DNA of 58,603 bases from Anaerolineales bacterium (GCA_026129305.1 JAHCII010000013.1:1-58603); one strand, 5' to 3'; shown: positions 45,029 through 54,931, counted from the first letter of the stretch. Notes: a model not told the origin generated them from the letters alone. Program-made: numbers and translations.

Positions 45029-48000
45029 ATGACCGCCTTCATCGCTGACATCAAAAAGCGCCTGCCGCAGGCAGATTGGCCTGTGGTGGTGGCCGCCCTG
45101 CGCAACAATGCCCAGATATGGGCAGAGCTGCAGGGCGCACTGGGCGCGGCCGCACTGGATGCGGCCGCTGGCGAGCGCAGCCGTTGGGCGCCCGCCTTCC
45201 TGGGGCTGTTGCAATTGGGTCACGCAGACCAGTTTGACCTACTGCGCGCCGACCCGATGCAGCCCGTCAGCGAGAAGCTGCGTTACCAAGCCGCGGCGGC
45301 CTATGAACAACTGGCCGCCGACCCGGCAGCTGCCAGCGCGCCAGACCTGCGCCAGGCCGCCCTGCTGGCCCTGGCCCTGCGCGAGCGCCGCCGCCTGCTA
45401 AATAGCTGGGAACAGCTGCCGCATGACCTGAGCATCGTCCCGGCAGACTACTGGCGGCTGCCTGCCGCCTGCTTGTTGGGCATCACGCCGCGCCCGCACG
45501 ATTTGCTGGAAACGCTGTTGGCGCCCTCCCAGGCTGCCCTGCATCCCATCGGGTTGCATGCATTGGTCGCCAACCCCTACCCGCTGGATGTACAAGCAGC
45601 TCACCTGCTGGAGATCATCCAGGAGTATCCACTCACCCAATTGATCGACCTGCTACGCGCCTTGGCGCCCCACGCTCCCGGGCTGGCCCAACAAGCCGCC
45701 GAATTCATGCTGGACGATCTGGTGGCTGCAGGAGAGCGCAGCGACGATCTCAGCGAGATCCAGCGCCTGCTGCTGCAAGCCGAGGTCTACCAGATCGGCG
45801 GGCAAGCTGAGCGCGCTACTCCCCTGCTGCAAGCTGCCTGGGAAGCCTCACAGCAGCTACAAATGGATCTGGCCACCAAAGTGGCTGAAGCCAATGGCGA
45901 AGATGCCGAAATCCTGGCCTTCGTGCAGGTCAGCGCCCAGATGGCAGACCCCAAGATGCTGGCAGCGGCCAAGCAAGTCTCCCGCCGCCCGGCGGCCCTA
46001 TTGTCTGCCGCCAAAGTCTCGCTAAAGTCCGGCGAGGAAGACGAAGCCAAGGAAATGGCTCTGGCTGCCCTACAAGCGGCTGGCAAAAAAGGCAGCACCG
46101 CCGAAGACATAGAAAAGGTGCGCCTATTGCACGAACTGGGCGAATTCTTCATTGGTATGGACCTGCGCCTTGAGGCCGAGTCAGCCGCCAAGGCTGCGCT
46201 GGAACTGCAGGGCAACGATGCTCAGAATGCGGCTCTGCTCAGTAAGCTGCTTTTCGAGAACGGTGACCCGGCAGAAGGACTGGCCCATGCCCAATTGGCC
46301 AGCGCCCTGGCCCCGGAAGACAGCGCCATCCGCCGCTTGCTGGCTGAGGCGCTGCAAGAAGACGCGCCCGAAGATGCACTAATTGAATGGAAAGCCGCGC
46401 TGGAGCATGCCGACCAACCTGCCTTCGAAGATTGGCTGGCCCTGGCCGCGGTTGCTTTGGCCGCCGGCCAACCGGCGGAAACGTTGGCCGCCAGCCAGCA
46501 AGCCTTAGCCCTGCGCCCGGGCAGCGGCCGCGCCCTGGCCTTGATGGGCCGCGCCCTGCTGACCGAAGGCGACGAAGACAGCGCGGCAGAGTACCTGCAG
46601 CGCGCTACGGAATTATCGCCCACCCAGTTGGATGCCTGGGTGGCGCTGGTGGAGCTGCAGCAAGCCAAGGGCGGCCATGAAGCCGCCCTGGCCAGCCTGA
46701 CGACGGCTCTGCAATATTGCCCGGTGACTGCCGGGCTGCAAGCCAAACTGGCGGGCATCCATCTGGCCCTCGGCCAGCAGCAATCCGCACTGCAAGCCTT
46801 GCAGTTGGCCGCACAACTGGCGCAAGACGAGGCCGAAGGAGAACTGGCCCAAGAAATCGCCCTGCAACTCGCAGAGCTGTATTTGCAGCTTGACCAGCCC
46901 GAAGAGGCGCGCCTGTGCCTGCAGGCGGCCCACAATGTGTTTCCAGAAAATGCGCACATCGCCCGCCAGCTAGGCCGGCTGTGGTTGCAAGCCGGGGAGC
47001 ACCAACTAGCCCTCTCTGCACTCAGTCTGGCGCAGGAGGCCTATCCGCAGGATGCGCAATTGCTGCTGGATCTGGCCCGCGCCCAGCTGGCGCTGGACTC
47101 CCAAATCCCCGCCGCCGAAAGCAGCCTGCGCGCCGCCCTGGCTCTGCCGGATGCACCCGCCGAAGCCGCTGGCCTGCTGGCCGAGGCGCTGGCCGCCCAG
47201 GGCCGCCAGACCGAAGCCATCGCCCAATACGATGCCGCCCAACAAACCGAACTGGGCAAGCAGGCTGATTGGCGCAAGCGCCTGCTGCTGGGCAAGGCCC
47301 AGACAGAGATGAAGCAGGGCGACGCCAAAGCTGCCATTGATACGCTGGAAATTTTGGACATCCACGAGCCTGGCGACTTGCAGGTTCTGCAGGCGTTGTG
47401 CGCTGCCAACCAGTTGGCAGGACGTCCTGAACAGGCCGCGCTGCTGGCCCAAAAGGTGTATTTGGGTCAACCCGAAGACGAAGAAACCATCCTGTGGTTT
47501 GCGGAACAGATGGATGCCTTGGGCAAAAGCGCTGAGGCCTGCCGGGCCTTGAGCAAGCAGGTGGTTGCCGGATCGCCCAGCCCGCGCCTGGCCTTTGGCC
47601 TGGGCAAACTGCAATGGAACGGCGCCACCCAAGCAATTGCTCTGTCCACCTTCAAGTCTATTTTGGACAATGGCGATAGCCAAGCCCTCAGCCAAACGGC
47701 TGAATTTCTGCGCCAAAACGGCCAAGCCAAAGAGAGCATTGCCTATTATCAAAAGGCCTTGAAACTGGAACCCCTCAATGCCGATTGGCTGTTTGGGCTC
47801 AGCCAGGCTTATTCCCAGGCAGAGCAGCCTGGCAAAGCACTTGGCGCCGTAGAAAAGGCCTTGGATATTGCCCCGGCCAAGCCGGCCTTGCTCTCCGCCA
47901 AGGCCGAGGTTTTGCTGCAACTGGACCGGCCCCAGGCCGCCTTGGAAGCGCTCAGCGCTGCGTTGGAACTGCGCCCGAGCGATGCCAGCTTATTGCACGC

Positions 48001-50140
48001 CAAGGCCCAACTGCTGCGCCAGCAGGCCGATTGGTTCGGCGCCCTCCAGGCCGCCGAAGCGGCCCTGCAGCACCATCCAGGCCAAGCCGAATATATCCAG
48101 AATGCGGCGGAATTGGCGGCACTCAACCTGTACAACCAGCGCGCTGCCGAAATTTTGGCAAACACGAACCTCAATGAGAGCGCAGATTTGCTCTACCTGC
48201 AAGCAGAGCTGCACCTGTCCGCTGGGATGGAAGTGGCTGCCACCGAGCAGTTGGCCATCCTGCACACCCTGGTGCCGCCCGACGGCGCCCGCCTGCTGGC
48301 CCTGCAAGTGCGTTTGGCTGCCGCGCGCGGTGACCTGAGCACGGCCCGCGCCGAGTTCGGCCAGGCTGGTCAGCCGATCCGCACGCCAGATGTCTTCGGC
48401 CTGTTGGGCCTGGCCGCCGCGGCAGAAAGCCTCAACGACTGGGATACCAGCATCGACCTGCACAACCGCCTGGTCAAAGAGCACCCGGGGCTGCCCGCGG
48501 CTCAATTTGGCTTGGGCCGTGCGCTGGTTTGTCAGGCTGAATGGCAGCAACTGTGTCGCGCAGCCGGCGCCACCCGCGGCCTAGCAGCGGCAACATTGAA
48601 TGACGAAACCTACGGCGCCGCCAGCAAGGCGTTCCAAGCCGCCGGGCTGGCCAATAATGACCCGCGCATGCAGACCTACTTAGCGGGCTGGTCGCAACGT
48701 GCCGCGCTGCGCTTCGGCCAAGCCGTAGACCTGCAAGGACTGCCCGCCGAGTACCCGGCCAACGCCGGCGAAGCGGCCGCCCTGCTTTTTGCCCTGGGCG
48801 AGCAAAGCCACCAGGCCCAATACCTGCTGGAGTCCCATTGGGATACTCCTGAAGTCTTATTGCAACGCGCCCTGAGCCCCGATAGTGGCGACAGCTATGG
48901 TTTGCTGCAAGCTGCTGCCAGCCAAATGCCCCGTGTGGCGCCGGCACAAGCGCTGGCCGCCCAGCAAGCCTTTCAGGCTGGGGAGACCGAGCGCGCCTTG
49001 CACTATATCCAAGCTGCCCTGTCCCTGTGGCCAGAGCAGCCCGCCTGGCAGGCCCTGGCAGGCAAGCTTCAGCACAGCCAGGGCCGCCTGGCAGAAGCCA
49101 GCCAGCACTTCCAGCTGGCCGCAGAGCTGGAGCCGGAGCAAGCTGAATACTTCTTCTCCCTCGGGCTGGCCCAATCCGAAGCCAGGCTGCTGCCCGCGGC
49201 GATCGACAATCTGGAAAAAGCCGTGGAGCTGGCCCCAGACCAAGCCAGTTACCTGCTGACCCTGGCCCAGGCCAAGCGCCAGTCAGGCGATGCAGCCGCG
49301 GCCAAGTCCCTGGCTGAGCGCGCCCAGCAGGCCGCGCCGCAAGACCCCGCAGCCCTTATCCTGCAAGCCCAACTGACCCTGGAAAGTGACGACGCGCCGC
49401 GCGCCAAAAATATCATCCAAAAAGCTCTGGAGCTGGCGCCGCGAGATGCGGACGCTTTGCGCATCTTCGGTGAGACGCTGTATGCCTTAGGACAAAGCTC
49501 GGACGCTGTCGCGGTGTTAGAACGCGCCGCTCAGCATGCAGCGGATGAAGTACCACTGCTGCTGCGCCGCGCCCAACTGCTGGCCCAGCCCGAAGGGTTG
49601 CAGGCCCTGAAGCAGCTGGCCCAAAAGCACGCCAGCCGCGTCGAGGTGCAGTTCGCCCTTTCGCAAATGCTGGCCCTGATGGGCGACCTGCCAGCCGCGA
49701 TCCAATCGGCGCAAAGCGCTCTCAAAGCCGCCGCCAGCAGTGCCAGCAATCTGTCAGCCTCGATCGAATTCCACCTGGGACAGCTGCTCAAGCAAGCGGG
49801 CAACCTGGATCAGGCGCTGCACCACCTGGATGAAGCTGCTCGCCTAGCCCCACAACTGTTCAATGCCCATATGGAGCGCGCCCGTGTCTTCCTGGCCCGC
49901 CGCCAACACACTGCCGCGCTGAAGGCCTTCGAACAGGCATCCAAAGCCGCTCCGCAGGCCGCTGCCCCGCATTATGAAGCCGCCTTGGCGCTGAAAGATG
50001 CCAAGGACTATCCCGCCGCCGAAGAAGCGCTGCGCCAAGCCGCTAACCTAGCCCCGCGTGACCGGGACATCCAACGCCAGCTGGCGGCAGTGATGGCCAT
50101 GAACCTGGTGCAGCAACCGCAAACTATAGGAGCCGGCTAA
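45029..50140 (+). CDS. Giant TPR-repeat protein (1703 aa), caspase-operon scaffold
   Basis: 1703 aa, alpha-helical almost throughout. From about residue 200 to the end it is built of TPR units of about 34 residues with the usual small-residue and Pro spacing, for example EARLCLQAAHNVFPENAHIA, KESIAYYQKALKLEPLNADW and AIDNLEKAVELAPDQASYLL. I see no catalytic domain, signal peptide or TM helix. The N-terminal 200 residues are helical but less regular. The longer in-frame ORF upstream overlaps the 2-TM gene. The stop overlaps the start of the caspase-like gene by 1 nt (TAATG), strong evidence of coupled production. Probably a sensor or scaffold for the protease; ligand unknown. Confidence 0.85.
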   Translation: MTAFIADIKKRLPQADWPVVVAALRNNAQIWAELQGALGAAALDAAAGERSRWAPAFLGLLQLGHADQFDLLRADPMQPVSEKLRYQAAAAYEQLAADPAAASAPDLRQAALLALALRERRRLLNSWEQLPHDLSIVPADYWRLPAACLLGITPRPHDLLETLLAPSQAALHPIGLHALVANPYPLDVQAAHLLEIIQEYPLTQLIDLLRALAPHAPGLAQQAAEFMLDDLVAAGERSDDLSEIQRLLLQAEVYQIGGQAERATPLLQAAWEASQQLQMDLATKVAEANGEDAEILAFVQVSAQMADPKMLAAAKQVSRRPAALLSAAKVSLKSGEEDEAKEMALAALQAAGKKGSTAEDIEKVRLLHELGEFFIGMDLRLEAESAAKAALELQGNDAQNAALLSKLLFENGDPAEGLAHAQLASALAPEDSAIRRLLAEALQEDAPEDALIEWKAALEHADQPAFEDWLALAAVALAAGQPAETLAASQQALALRPGSGRALALMGRALLTEGDEDSAAEYLQRATELSPTQLDAWVALVELQQAKGGHEAALASLTTALQYCPVTAGLQAKLAGIHLALGQQQSALQALQLAAQLAQDEAEGELAQEIALQLAELYLQLDQPEEARLCLQAAHNVFPENAHIARQLGRLWLQAGEHQLALSALSLAQEAYPQDAQLLLDLARAQLALDSQIPAAESSLRAALALPDAPAEAAGLLAEALAAQGRQTEAIAQYDAAQQTELGKQADWRKRLLLGKAQTEMKQGDAKAAIDTLEILDIHEPGDLQVLQALCAANQLAGRPEQAALLAQKVYLGQPEDEETILWFAEQMDALGKSAEACRALSKQVVAGSPSPRLAFGLGKLQWNGATQAIALSTFKSILDNGDSQALSQTAEFLRQNGQAKESIAYYQKALKLEPLNADWLFGLSQAYSQAEQPGKALGAVEKALDIAPAKPALLSAKAEVLLQLDRPQAALEALSAALELRPSDASLLHAKAQLLRQQADWFGALQAAEAALQHHPGQAEYIQNAAELAALNLYNQRAAEILANTNLNESADLLYLQAELHLSAGMEVAATEQLAILHTLVPPDGARLLALQVRLAAARGDLSTARAEFGQAGQPIRTPDVFGLLGLAAAAESLNDWDTSIDLHNRLVKEHPGLPAAQFGLGRALVCQAEWQQLCRAAGATRGLAAATLNDETYGAASKAFQAAGLANNDPRMQTYLAGWSQRAALRFGQAVDLQGLPAEYPANAGEAAALLFALGEQSHQAQYLLESHWDTPEVLLQRALSPDSGDSYGLLQAAASQMPRVAPAQALAAQQAFQAGETERALHYIQAALSLWPEQPAWQALAGKLQHSQGRLAEASQHFQLAAELEPEQAEYFFSLGLAQSEARLLPAAIDNLEKAVELAPDQASYLLTLAQAKRQSGDAAAAKSLAERAQQAAPQDPAALILQAQLTLESDDAPRAKNIIQKALELAPRDADALRIFGETLYALGQSSDAVAVLERAAQHAADEVPLLLRRAQLLAQPEGLQALKQLAQKHASRVEVQFALSQMLALMGDLPAAIQSAQSALKAAASSASNLSASIEFHLGQLLKQAGNLDQALHHLDEAARLAPQLFNAHMERARVFLARRQHTAALKAFEQASKAAPQAAAPHYEAALALKDAKDYPAAEEALRQAANLAPRDRDIQRQLAAVMAMNLVQQPQTIGAG

Positions 50141-52794
50141 TGACCCACGAACTTCACCACGCCCTGAGCGCCGGCAAGCAAATCACCCGCAACGACCTGC
50201 TGCATCTGCTGCAGGCGGCTTTGGATGCGGGCGAACCCCGCTTCGTGCGCAGCCTGGCCCAGGACTGGCTGCAAAGCTATCCGCACGATCTGTTCATCGA
50301 GTTCATCGCGGCACAGGCCTATGTCAAAGAAGCCAAGCCGGAAAAGGCCCTGGCAGGGCTGATCCATTTGGTCGAGGTCGATCCCGAGTTCATCCAAGTG
50401 CAGGAACTGCTGGCCAGCATGGCCCGCCGCCTTAAACCCGAACTGGCCGAAGAGGCCCGCGCAACAGTCATGGTTTTGCGCGGGTTGGCAGAAGCTCCCG
50501 CGGATATCCAACCCTGGGCACAAGGCTTGATCGGTGCTCAGCAAGCGCTGGTCACGGGGGATCTGCAAGCTGCAGAAAAGCACATTCAGGGCGTCCTGCT
50601 CAACCAGCCGCCCTCGCCCCTGCCGGCTTTGCTGCACCTCAAGATCGCAGAGGCTCAGCAGCTCTCCTGGCAGGCACGCCACAACCTGGTGGAGCTGTAC
50701 CGCGAGCGCTGGCCAAGCTGCCTGCAGTTCCGCCTGCTGGCTGCCGCCAACCGCATGGAGAGTGGCCTGGGAGACGAAGCCATCGACCTGCTGCACGGCT
50801 GCGCGGCGGAAGACATTAGCGGCCAGGTGCCGGCCCGGCTATGGGGCGCCGCACATCGCTTTACGGCCATTTGGCCGGATCAGCTCAGCCATCCCATCGG
50901 CGTTGCCGTTCCCGCCGCAGTGGCCGCCGCTTTGCATTGGAACCAGCTGCCCGCCGGAAATGGCCATTTGGCTGCGGCCAAAACCGGCGGACCTGCCTCC
51001 CAGCAGCCCGTGCAGACAAGTGCAGAGCTGCCCAAGCTGCGCCGCCCCAAAGTCCAGCGTGTGCCGCCCAAGCAAGCCGCCAACACCTATGTCGACGAAT
51101 TGGGCGTGGAGTATGCGCTGCCGGAGGAGCAGGAAGCCAAGTCCGTGCAAACAGAAATGCCGGTGGAATTGGAAGACATCACCACCAAGGCGGAAGATCT
51201 ACTGCTGCGCGCTGACGGTCGCCGTCCGGCCTACGTGGTGCTTACCTCTCAGCAGGCTCTCCAGGAACAGTACGGCCCCGAAGGGCTGGCCAAAGTGGAC
51301 CAGGCACTGAAGGCCGTGGTGGCCGCCACCGAAGCACTGCCTTATTGGACCAGCCATCTGGTCTACGCCGACCGCGGCGATAGCTTGCAAGCCTTCGGGC
51401 TGCAAGCCGTGGATGCCAATGACCCCTGGGCGATCAAGCACTTGCTGGCCGATCTGGATGAAGCCCTGCGCCAAAAGGGCGAGATGGTCGGCGCGGTGCT
51501 GATCGTCGGCGGGCCGCAGATCATCCCCTTCCACCGCCTGCCCAATCCGGTGGACGATGAAGATGCCGATGTACCTTCGGATAATCCCTATGCCAGCCTG
51601 GATGAGAACTATTTTGTGCCGACCTGGCCGCTGGGTCGCCTGCCCAACGGCGAAGGCAGAGACCCGGCCATGCTGGTCAAGAAACTCAACCAGATCGTAG
51701 TGGTGCGCGGGCAGGCGCCCAGCCCGGCGGCCCGCGTGCAAGGGATGGTTAGCCGGTTGCTGGCCTTCTTCGGCCTATGGCGACCCAAGCGCAGCAGCTT
51801 TGGCTACAGCGCCGAGATCTGGCAGCGCGCCTCACACTCCGTCTATCGCACCATAAGCGATCCCAGTCAACTCTCGATCAGCCCGCCCACCGGCACAGGA
51901 CAGCTACCCAAAGAAGCCAACAAGCCCCTGCAGTTGGCCTACTTCAACTTGCACGGCTTGGCGGAAACCGCCGAATGGTACGGCCAGCGCGACCCGTTCA
52001 GCACTCCCAGCGGGCCGGACTATCCGGTGGCACTGCGCCCCAGCGATGTGATCAACAGCGGCCGCGCCCCGCAGGTGGTCTTCAGCGAAGCCTGCTTTGG
52101 TGCGCACATTTACGATAAGACCGTGGAGAATGCCCTCTCGCTCAAGTTCCTTGACTCGGGCAGCAAAGCCGTCATCGGCTCCACAGTAACTTCCTACGGC
52201 TCGGTCACCACGCCGCTGATCGCCGCTGACCTGCTTGGGCAGGCTTTCTGGAAGCTATTGAATGAGGGCCATCCGGTGGGCGAAGCGCTGCGCCGGGCCA
52301 AGATCGCCATGGCCCAGACCATGCATCGCCGCCAGGGCTATCTGGATGGCGAGGACCAAAAGACGCTCATCTCGTTCGTGCTGTACGGCGATCCGCTGGC
52401 GCACGTCACCACTGAGGGTGAGACTCCCAAGCGCATCCTACGTGTGGAAGACCAGGCCAGTGAACTCAAGGCCATTTGCGATCTGAGTGAGAGCGAAGCT
52501 GTGCCCATGGAACGCTTGCCCGAAAACACTCTGGCCACGATCAAGTCGGTGGTGGCCGATTACCTGCCGGGCATGCAAGACAGCCGGGTCAGCCTCAGCC
52601 ATGAGCATACCGACTGCCGCGGCCATGACTGCACGCTGCCGCACTTGCACAGCAAATCGACCGGGCTGATGCCCACCCGCAGCCTGGTAACCCTGAGCAA
52701 GAAAATCCCGGCGGGCAACCTGGTACATCATCAATATGCCCGCATCACCATGGACGCGCAAGGCAAAGTGGTCAAGATGGCCGTGTCCCGCTAA
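50140..52794 (+). CDS. Caspase-like (clan CD, C25/CHAT-type) cysteine peptidase with TPR-like N-terminus
   Basis: 884 aa. Residues 1-270 are helical with TPR-like hairpins (LHLLQAALDAGEPRFVRSLA; EKALAGLIHLVEVDPEFIQV). After a Pro-rich linker (about 290-330), residues 370-770 form a clan CD domain: GAVLIVGGPQIIPFHRLPNP (gingipain-type strand), catalytic His605 in YFNLHGLAETAEW and catalytic Cys652 in VVFSEACFGAH, 47 residues apart. The FVLYGDPL segment near 750 is also typical. The C-terminal tail has a His/Cys cluster (H821, H823, C826, H829, C831, H835, H837), possibly a metal site. No signal peptide, so it acts inside the cell. Confidence 0.85.
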   Translation: MTHELHHALSAGKQITRNDLLHLLQAALDAGEPRFVRSLAQDWLQSYPHDLFIEFIAAQAYVKEAKPEKALAGLIHLVEVDPEFIQVQELLASMARRLKPELAEEARATVMVLRGLAEAPADIQPWAQGLIGAQQALVTGDLQAAEKHIQGVLLNQPPSPLPALLHLKIAEAQQLSWQARHNLVELYRERWPSCLQFRLLAAANRMESGLGDEAIDLLHGCAAEDISGQVPARLWGAAHRFTAIWPDQLSHPIGVAVPAAVAAALHWNQLPAGNGHLAAAKTGGPASQQPVQTSAELPKLRRPKVQRVPPKQAANTYVDELGVEYALPEEQEAKSVQTEMPVELEDITTKAEDLLLRADGRRPAYVVLTSQQALQEQYGPEGLAKVDQALKAVVAATEALPYWTSHLVYADRGDSLQAFGLQAVDANDPWAIKHLLADLDEALRQKGEMVGAVLIVGGPQIIPFHRLPNPVDDEDADVPSDNPYASLDENYFVPTWPLGRLPNGEGRDPAMLVKKLNQIVVVRGQAPSPAARVQGMVSRLLAFFGLWRPKRSSFGYSAEIWQRASHSVYRTISDPSQLSISPPTGTGQLPKEANKPLQLAYFNLHGLAETAEWYGQRDPFSTPSGPDYPVALRPSDVINSGRAPQVVFSEACFGAHIYDKTVENALSLKFLDSGSKAVIGSTVTSYGSVTTPLIAADLLGQAFWKLLNEGHPVGEALRRAKIAMAQTMHRRQGYLDGEDQKTLISFVLYGDPLAHVTTEGETPKRILRVEDQASELKAICDLSESEAVPMERLPENTLATIKSVVADYLPGMQDSRVSLSHEHTDCRGHDCTLPHLHSKSTGLMPTRSLVTLSKKIPAGNLVHHQYARITMDAQGKVVKMAVSR

Positions 52795-52796
52795 AC

Positions 52797-52826
52797 AAAA
52801 AGAGGCGAGCAAACTCGCCTCTTTTT
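52797..52826. terminator. Intrinsic terminator of the TPR-protease operon
   Basis: Hairpin GAGGCGAG/CTCGCCTC with five flanking A and five T. Confidence 0.88.
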
Positions 52827-52857
52827 CATCCATGGTCGAACCTCATTCAGTCCATGC

Positions 52858-52863
52858 TAGAAT
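52858..52863 (+). promoter_or_regulatory. -10 box of smpB (leaderless)
   Basis: TAGAAT ends 6 nt before ATG 52870. The -35 is weak and no Shine-Dalgarno is present. Confidence 0.5.
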
Positions 52864-52869
52864 CGGCGC

Positions 52870-53322
52870 ATGAACGACAAAGTCCTGGCCAGCAATCGCA
52901 AAGCCAGTCACGATTTTTTTCTGCTCGAGAAGTACGAAGCCGGCTTGGTGCTGCAAGGCAGCGAAATCAAGTCCATCCGCGCCGGCCAAGTATCCTTGAA
53001 AGAAGCCTATGTGCGTACAGACGGGTACGAAGCCTGGTTGGTCAACGCGCATATTGCCCCCTATAACCCAGCCAGCGCGGAGAACCATAAACCTCTACGG
53101 GAGCGCAAACTATTGCTGCACCGCAAGCAAATCGCCGAACTGTGGGATGAAACCCAACGCAAAGGCAATACCATCGTGCCTTTGCGCATTTATCTCAAGG
53201 GTGGCCGCGCCAAGCTGGAAATCGCCGTGGCACGCGGCAAAAAGAAGTGGGACAAACGCCAAGACATCGCCAAGCGCGATGCAGAACGTGACATGGCCCG
53301 CGCTCTGAAACAAAGCGACTGA
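52870..53322 (+). CDS. smpB: SsrA-binding protein SmpB
   Basis: 150 aa. The OB-fold core (HDFFLLEKYEAGLVLQGSEIKSIRAGQVSLKEAYV) and HKPLRERKLLLHRKQI are conserved, and the basic tail KKKWDKRQDIAKRDAERDM threads into the ribosome during trans-translation. tmRNA (ssrA) is not in this window. Likely expressed from a leaderless mRNA with the ammonia-lyase gene 30 nt downstream. Confidence 0.96.
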   Translation: MNDKVLASNRKASHDFFLLEKYEAGLVLQGSEIKSIRAGQVSLKEAYVRTDGYEAWLVNAHIAPYNPASAENHKPLRERKLLLHRKQIAELWDETQRKGNTIVPLRIYLKGGRAKLEIAVARGKKKWDKRQDIAKRDAERDMARALKQSD

Positions 53323-53352
53323 CCCAACTCATCTCTTTCCGGAGGCTCATGC

Positions 53353-54885
53353 ATGAGCGACCTGATCATTGACGGCGAACAACTCAGCCTGGCGGACGTG
53401 CAGCGCGTCGCCACAGCCCGCCATCCCGTGAGCCTGGCTCCCGATGCGCTAAAGCGCATGCAGGCCAGCCACACTTGGCTGAACGAGATCGTCGCCGCGG
53501 GCAAACCGGTTTACGGTATCAACACGGGTTTCGGCATTTTTGCCGACAAACAGATCAGCCCGGCGGACATTGCCAAGCTCAACCGCAACCTGATCCTCAG
53601 TCACGCCATGGGCACTGGGCCGGAGCTGCCCACTGAAGTCGTGCGGGCCGCCATGCTGATCCGCGCCAACACGCTGGCAGCCGGTGTCTCTGGAGCCAAG
53701 CCAGAGTTGGTGCAGACACTGCTGCACATGTTGAACAAGGGCGTGACTCCTTGCATCCCTTCGCAGGGTTCGCTGGGGTCCTCCGGCGACCTGGCGCCCC
53801 TCTCTCACCTGGCCCTGGTGATGACCACCGACGAGCATGAGCGCGAGGACGAATCCGGCTGGGCTGAATACGAAGGCCAGCGGCTGCGCGGCGCGGCAGC
53901 CATGGCCGCTGCCGGCATCCCGCGCCTGGTGCTCGGGCCGAAAGAAGCGCTGGCGGTGACCAATGGCGCCACCTTCTCCGCCGCCCTGGCCGTGTTGACC
54001 ATCCAAATGGCCGAAACCCTGTTGCTCGCCGCGGAACTTTCAGCCGCCATGTCGCTAGAGGCCGTGCTGGGCGCCTCGGCCGCCTTCGACGAGCGGCTGC
54101 ACATCGCCCGCCGCCACCCAGGCCAGATCGAAGTCGCTGCCCGCATCCGCACCCTGACCGCCGGCAGCACGCTGCTGAATGCCGGGGGCCGCGTGCAGGA
54201 TGTCTATTCGCTGCGCTGTGCGCCGCAAGTGCAAGGCCCGGCACGCGAGACCCTGGCGTATGTGCGCGGCATCATCGAAAAAGAGATCAACGCCGCCACC
54301 GACAATCCCCTGCTGTTCGGTCCCGGCGAAAGCTTGTCTGGTGGCAACTTCCATGGCGAGCCAGTGGGCATGGCCATGGATTTTCTGGCTATCGCCCTGA
54401 GCGAAGTCGCCGCCATTTCTGAACGGCGCAGCTACCACCTGCTGGATGGCAGCCTGAGCGGCCTGCCGCCCATGTTGGTGGCCGGCGGCGCGGCCGCCGG
54501 GCTCAATTCCGGTCTGATGCTGCTGCAGTACACAGCCGCTTCGCTAGTGCTTGAGAACCAAGGGCTGGCCGCGCCAGACTCGGTACGCTCTTTGCCTACC
54601 TCGGCGGGCAAAGAGGACCACAATGCCAACGCCATGACCGCCGCCCGCCACGCCTGGCAGGTGGCGCACAATACCGCCCAGGTGCTGGCGCTGGAACTGA
54701 CCTGTGCCGCCCGCGCCCTGGACCTGCGCCTGGCGCAGATGCCTGGCGCACAGCTAGGCGGCGGCGTGGCCGCCGCACACCAGCACATCCGCGCTGCGGC
54801 GCCTCTCAGGCAAGACGACGCACTGTGGAGCGTCGAAGTGGATGCCATTCGTGTCCAGCTGCTAGCTGGCGAATTGACGGCTTAA
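53353..54885 (+). CDS. hutH: Histidine ammonia-lyase family protein
   Basis: 510 aa, full HAL length. The catalytic Tyr54 is in YGINTGFG, the substrate-selecting Ser-His pair in LSHAMGTG fits histidine lyases, and KEDHNANAM matches the HAL Glu loop. The MIO-forming triplet is Ser143-Ser144-Gly145 (GSLGSSGDLAPL) in place of the common Ala-Ser-Gly. HAL removes ammonia from histidine to give urocanate. No hutU/I/G genes are near. GGAGG is 7-8 nt before the ATG. Confidence 0.9.
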   Translation: MSDLIIDGEQLSLADVQRVATARHPVSLAPDALKRMQASHTWLNEIVAAGKPVYGINTGFGIFADKQISPADIAKLNRNLILSHAMGTGPELPTEVVRAAMLIRANTLAAGVSGAKPELVQTLLHMLNKGVTPCIPSQGSLGSSGDLAPLSHLALVMTTDEHEREDESGWAEYEGQRLRGAAAMAAAGIPRLVLGPKEALAVTNGATFSAALAVLTIQMAETLLLAAELSAAMSLEAVLGASAAFDERLHIARRHPGQIEVAARIRTLTAGSTLLNAGGRVQDVYSLRCAPQVQGPARETLAYVRGIIEKEINAATDNPLLFGPGESLSGGNFHGEPVGMAMDFLAIALSEVAAISERRSYHLLDGSLSGLPPMLVAGGAAAGLNSGLMLLQYTAASLVLENQGLAAPDSVRSLPTSAGKEDHNANAMTAARHAWQVAHNTAQVLALELTCAARALDLRLAQMPGAQLGGGVAAAHQHIRAAAPLRQDDALWSVEVDAIRVQLLAGELTA

Positions 54886-54901
54886 CTCCCGTCATCCGTG
54901 T

Positions 54902-54931
54902 TTGACACACGTCTTTCTTCTTTGATAGAAT
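54902..54931 (+). promoter_or_regulatory. Promoter of the A-type carrier gene
   Basis: TTGACA (54902-54907), 18 nt, TAGAAT (54926-54931). A good -35 and a recognisable -10. Confidence 0.65.

Noticed and set aside
44670..52794. Type III-E CRISPR (gRAMP/TPR-CHAT) locus
   Set aside because: No repeat array, Cas protein or gRAMP is present; only the TPR plus caspase-like theme is shared.
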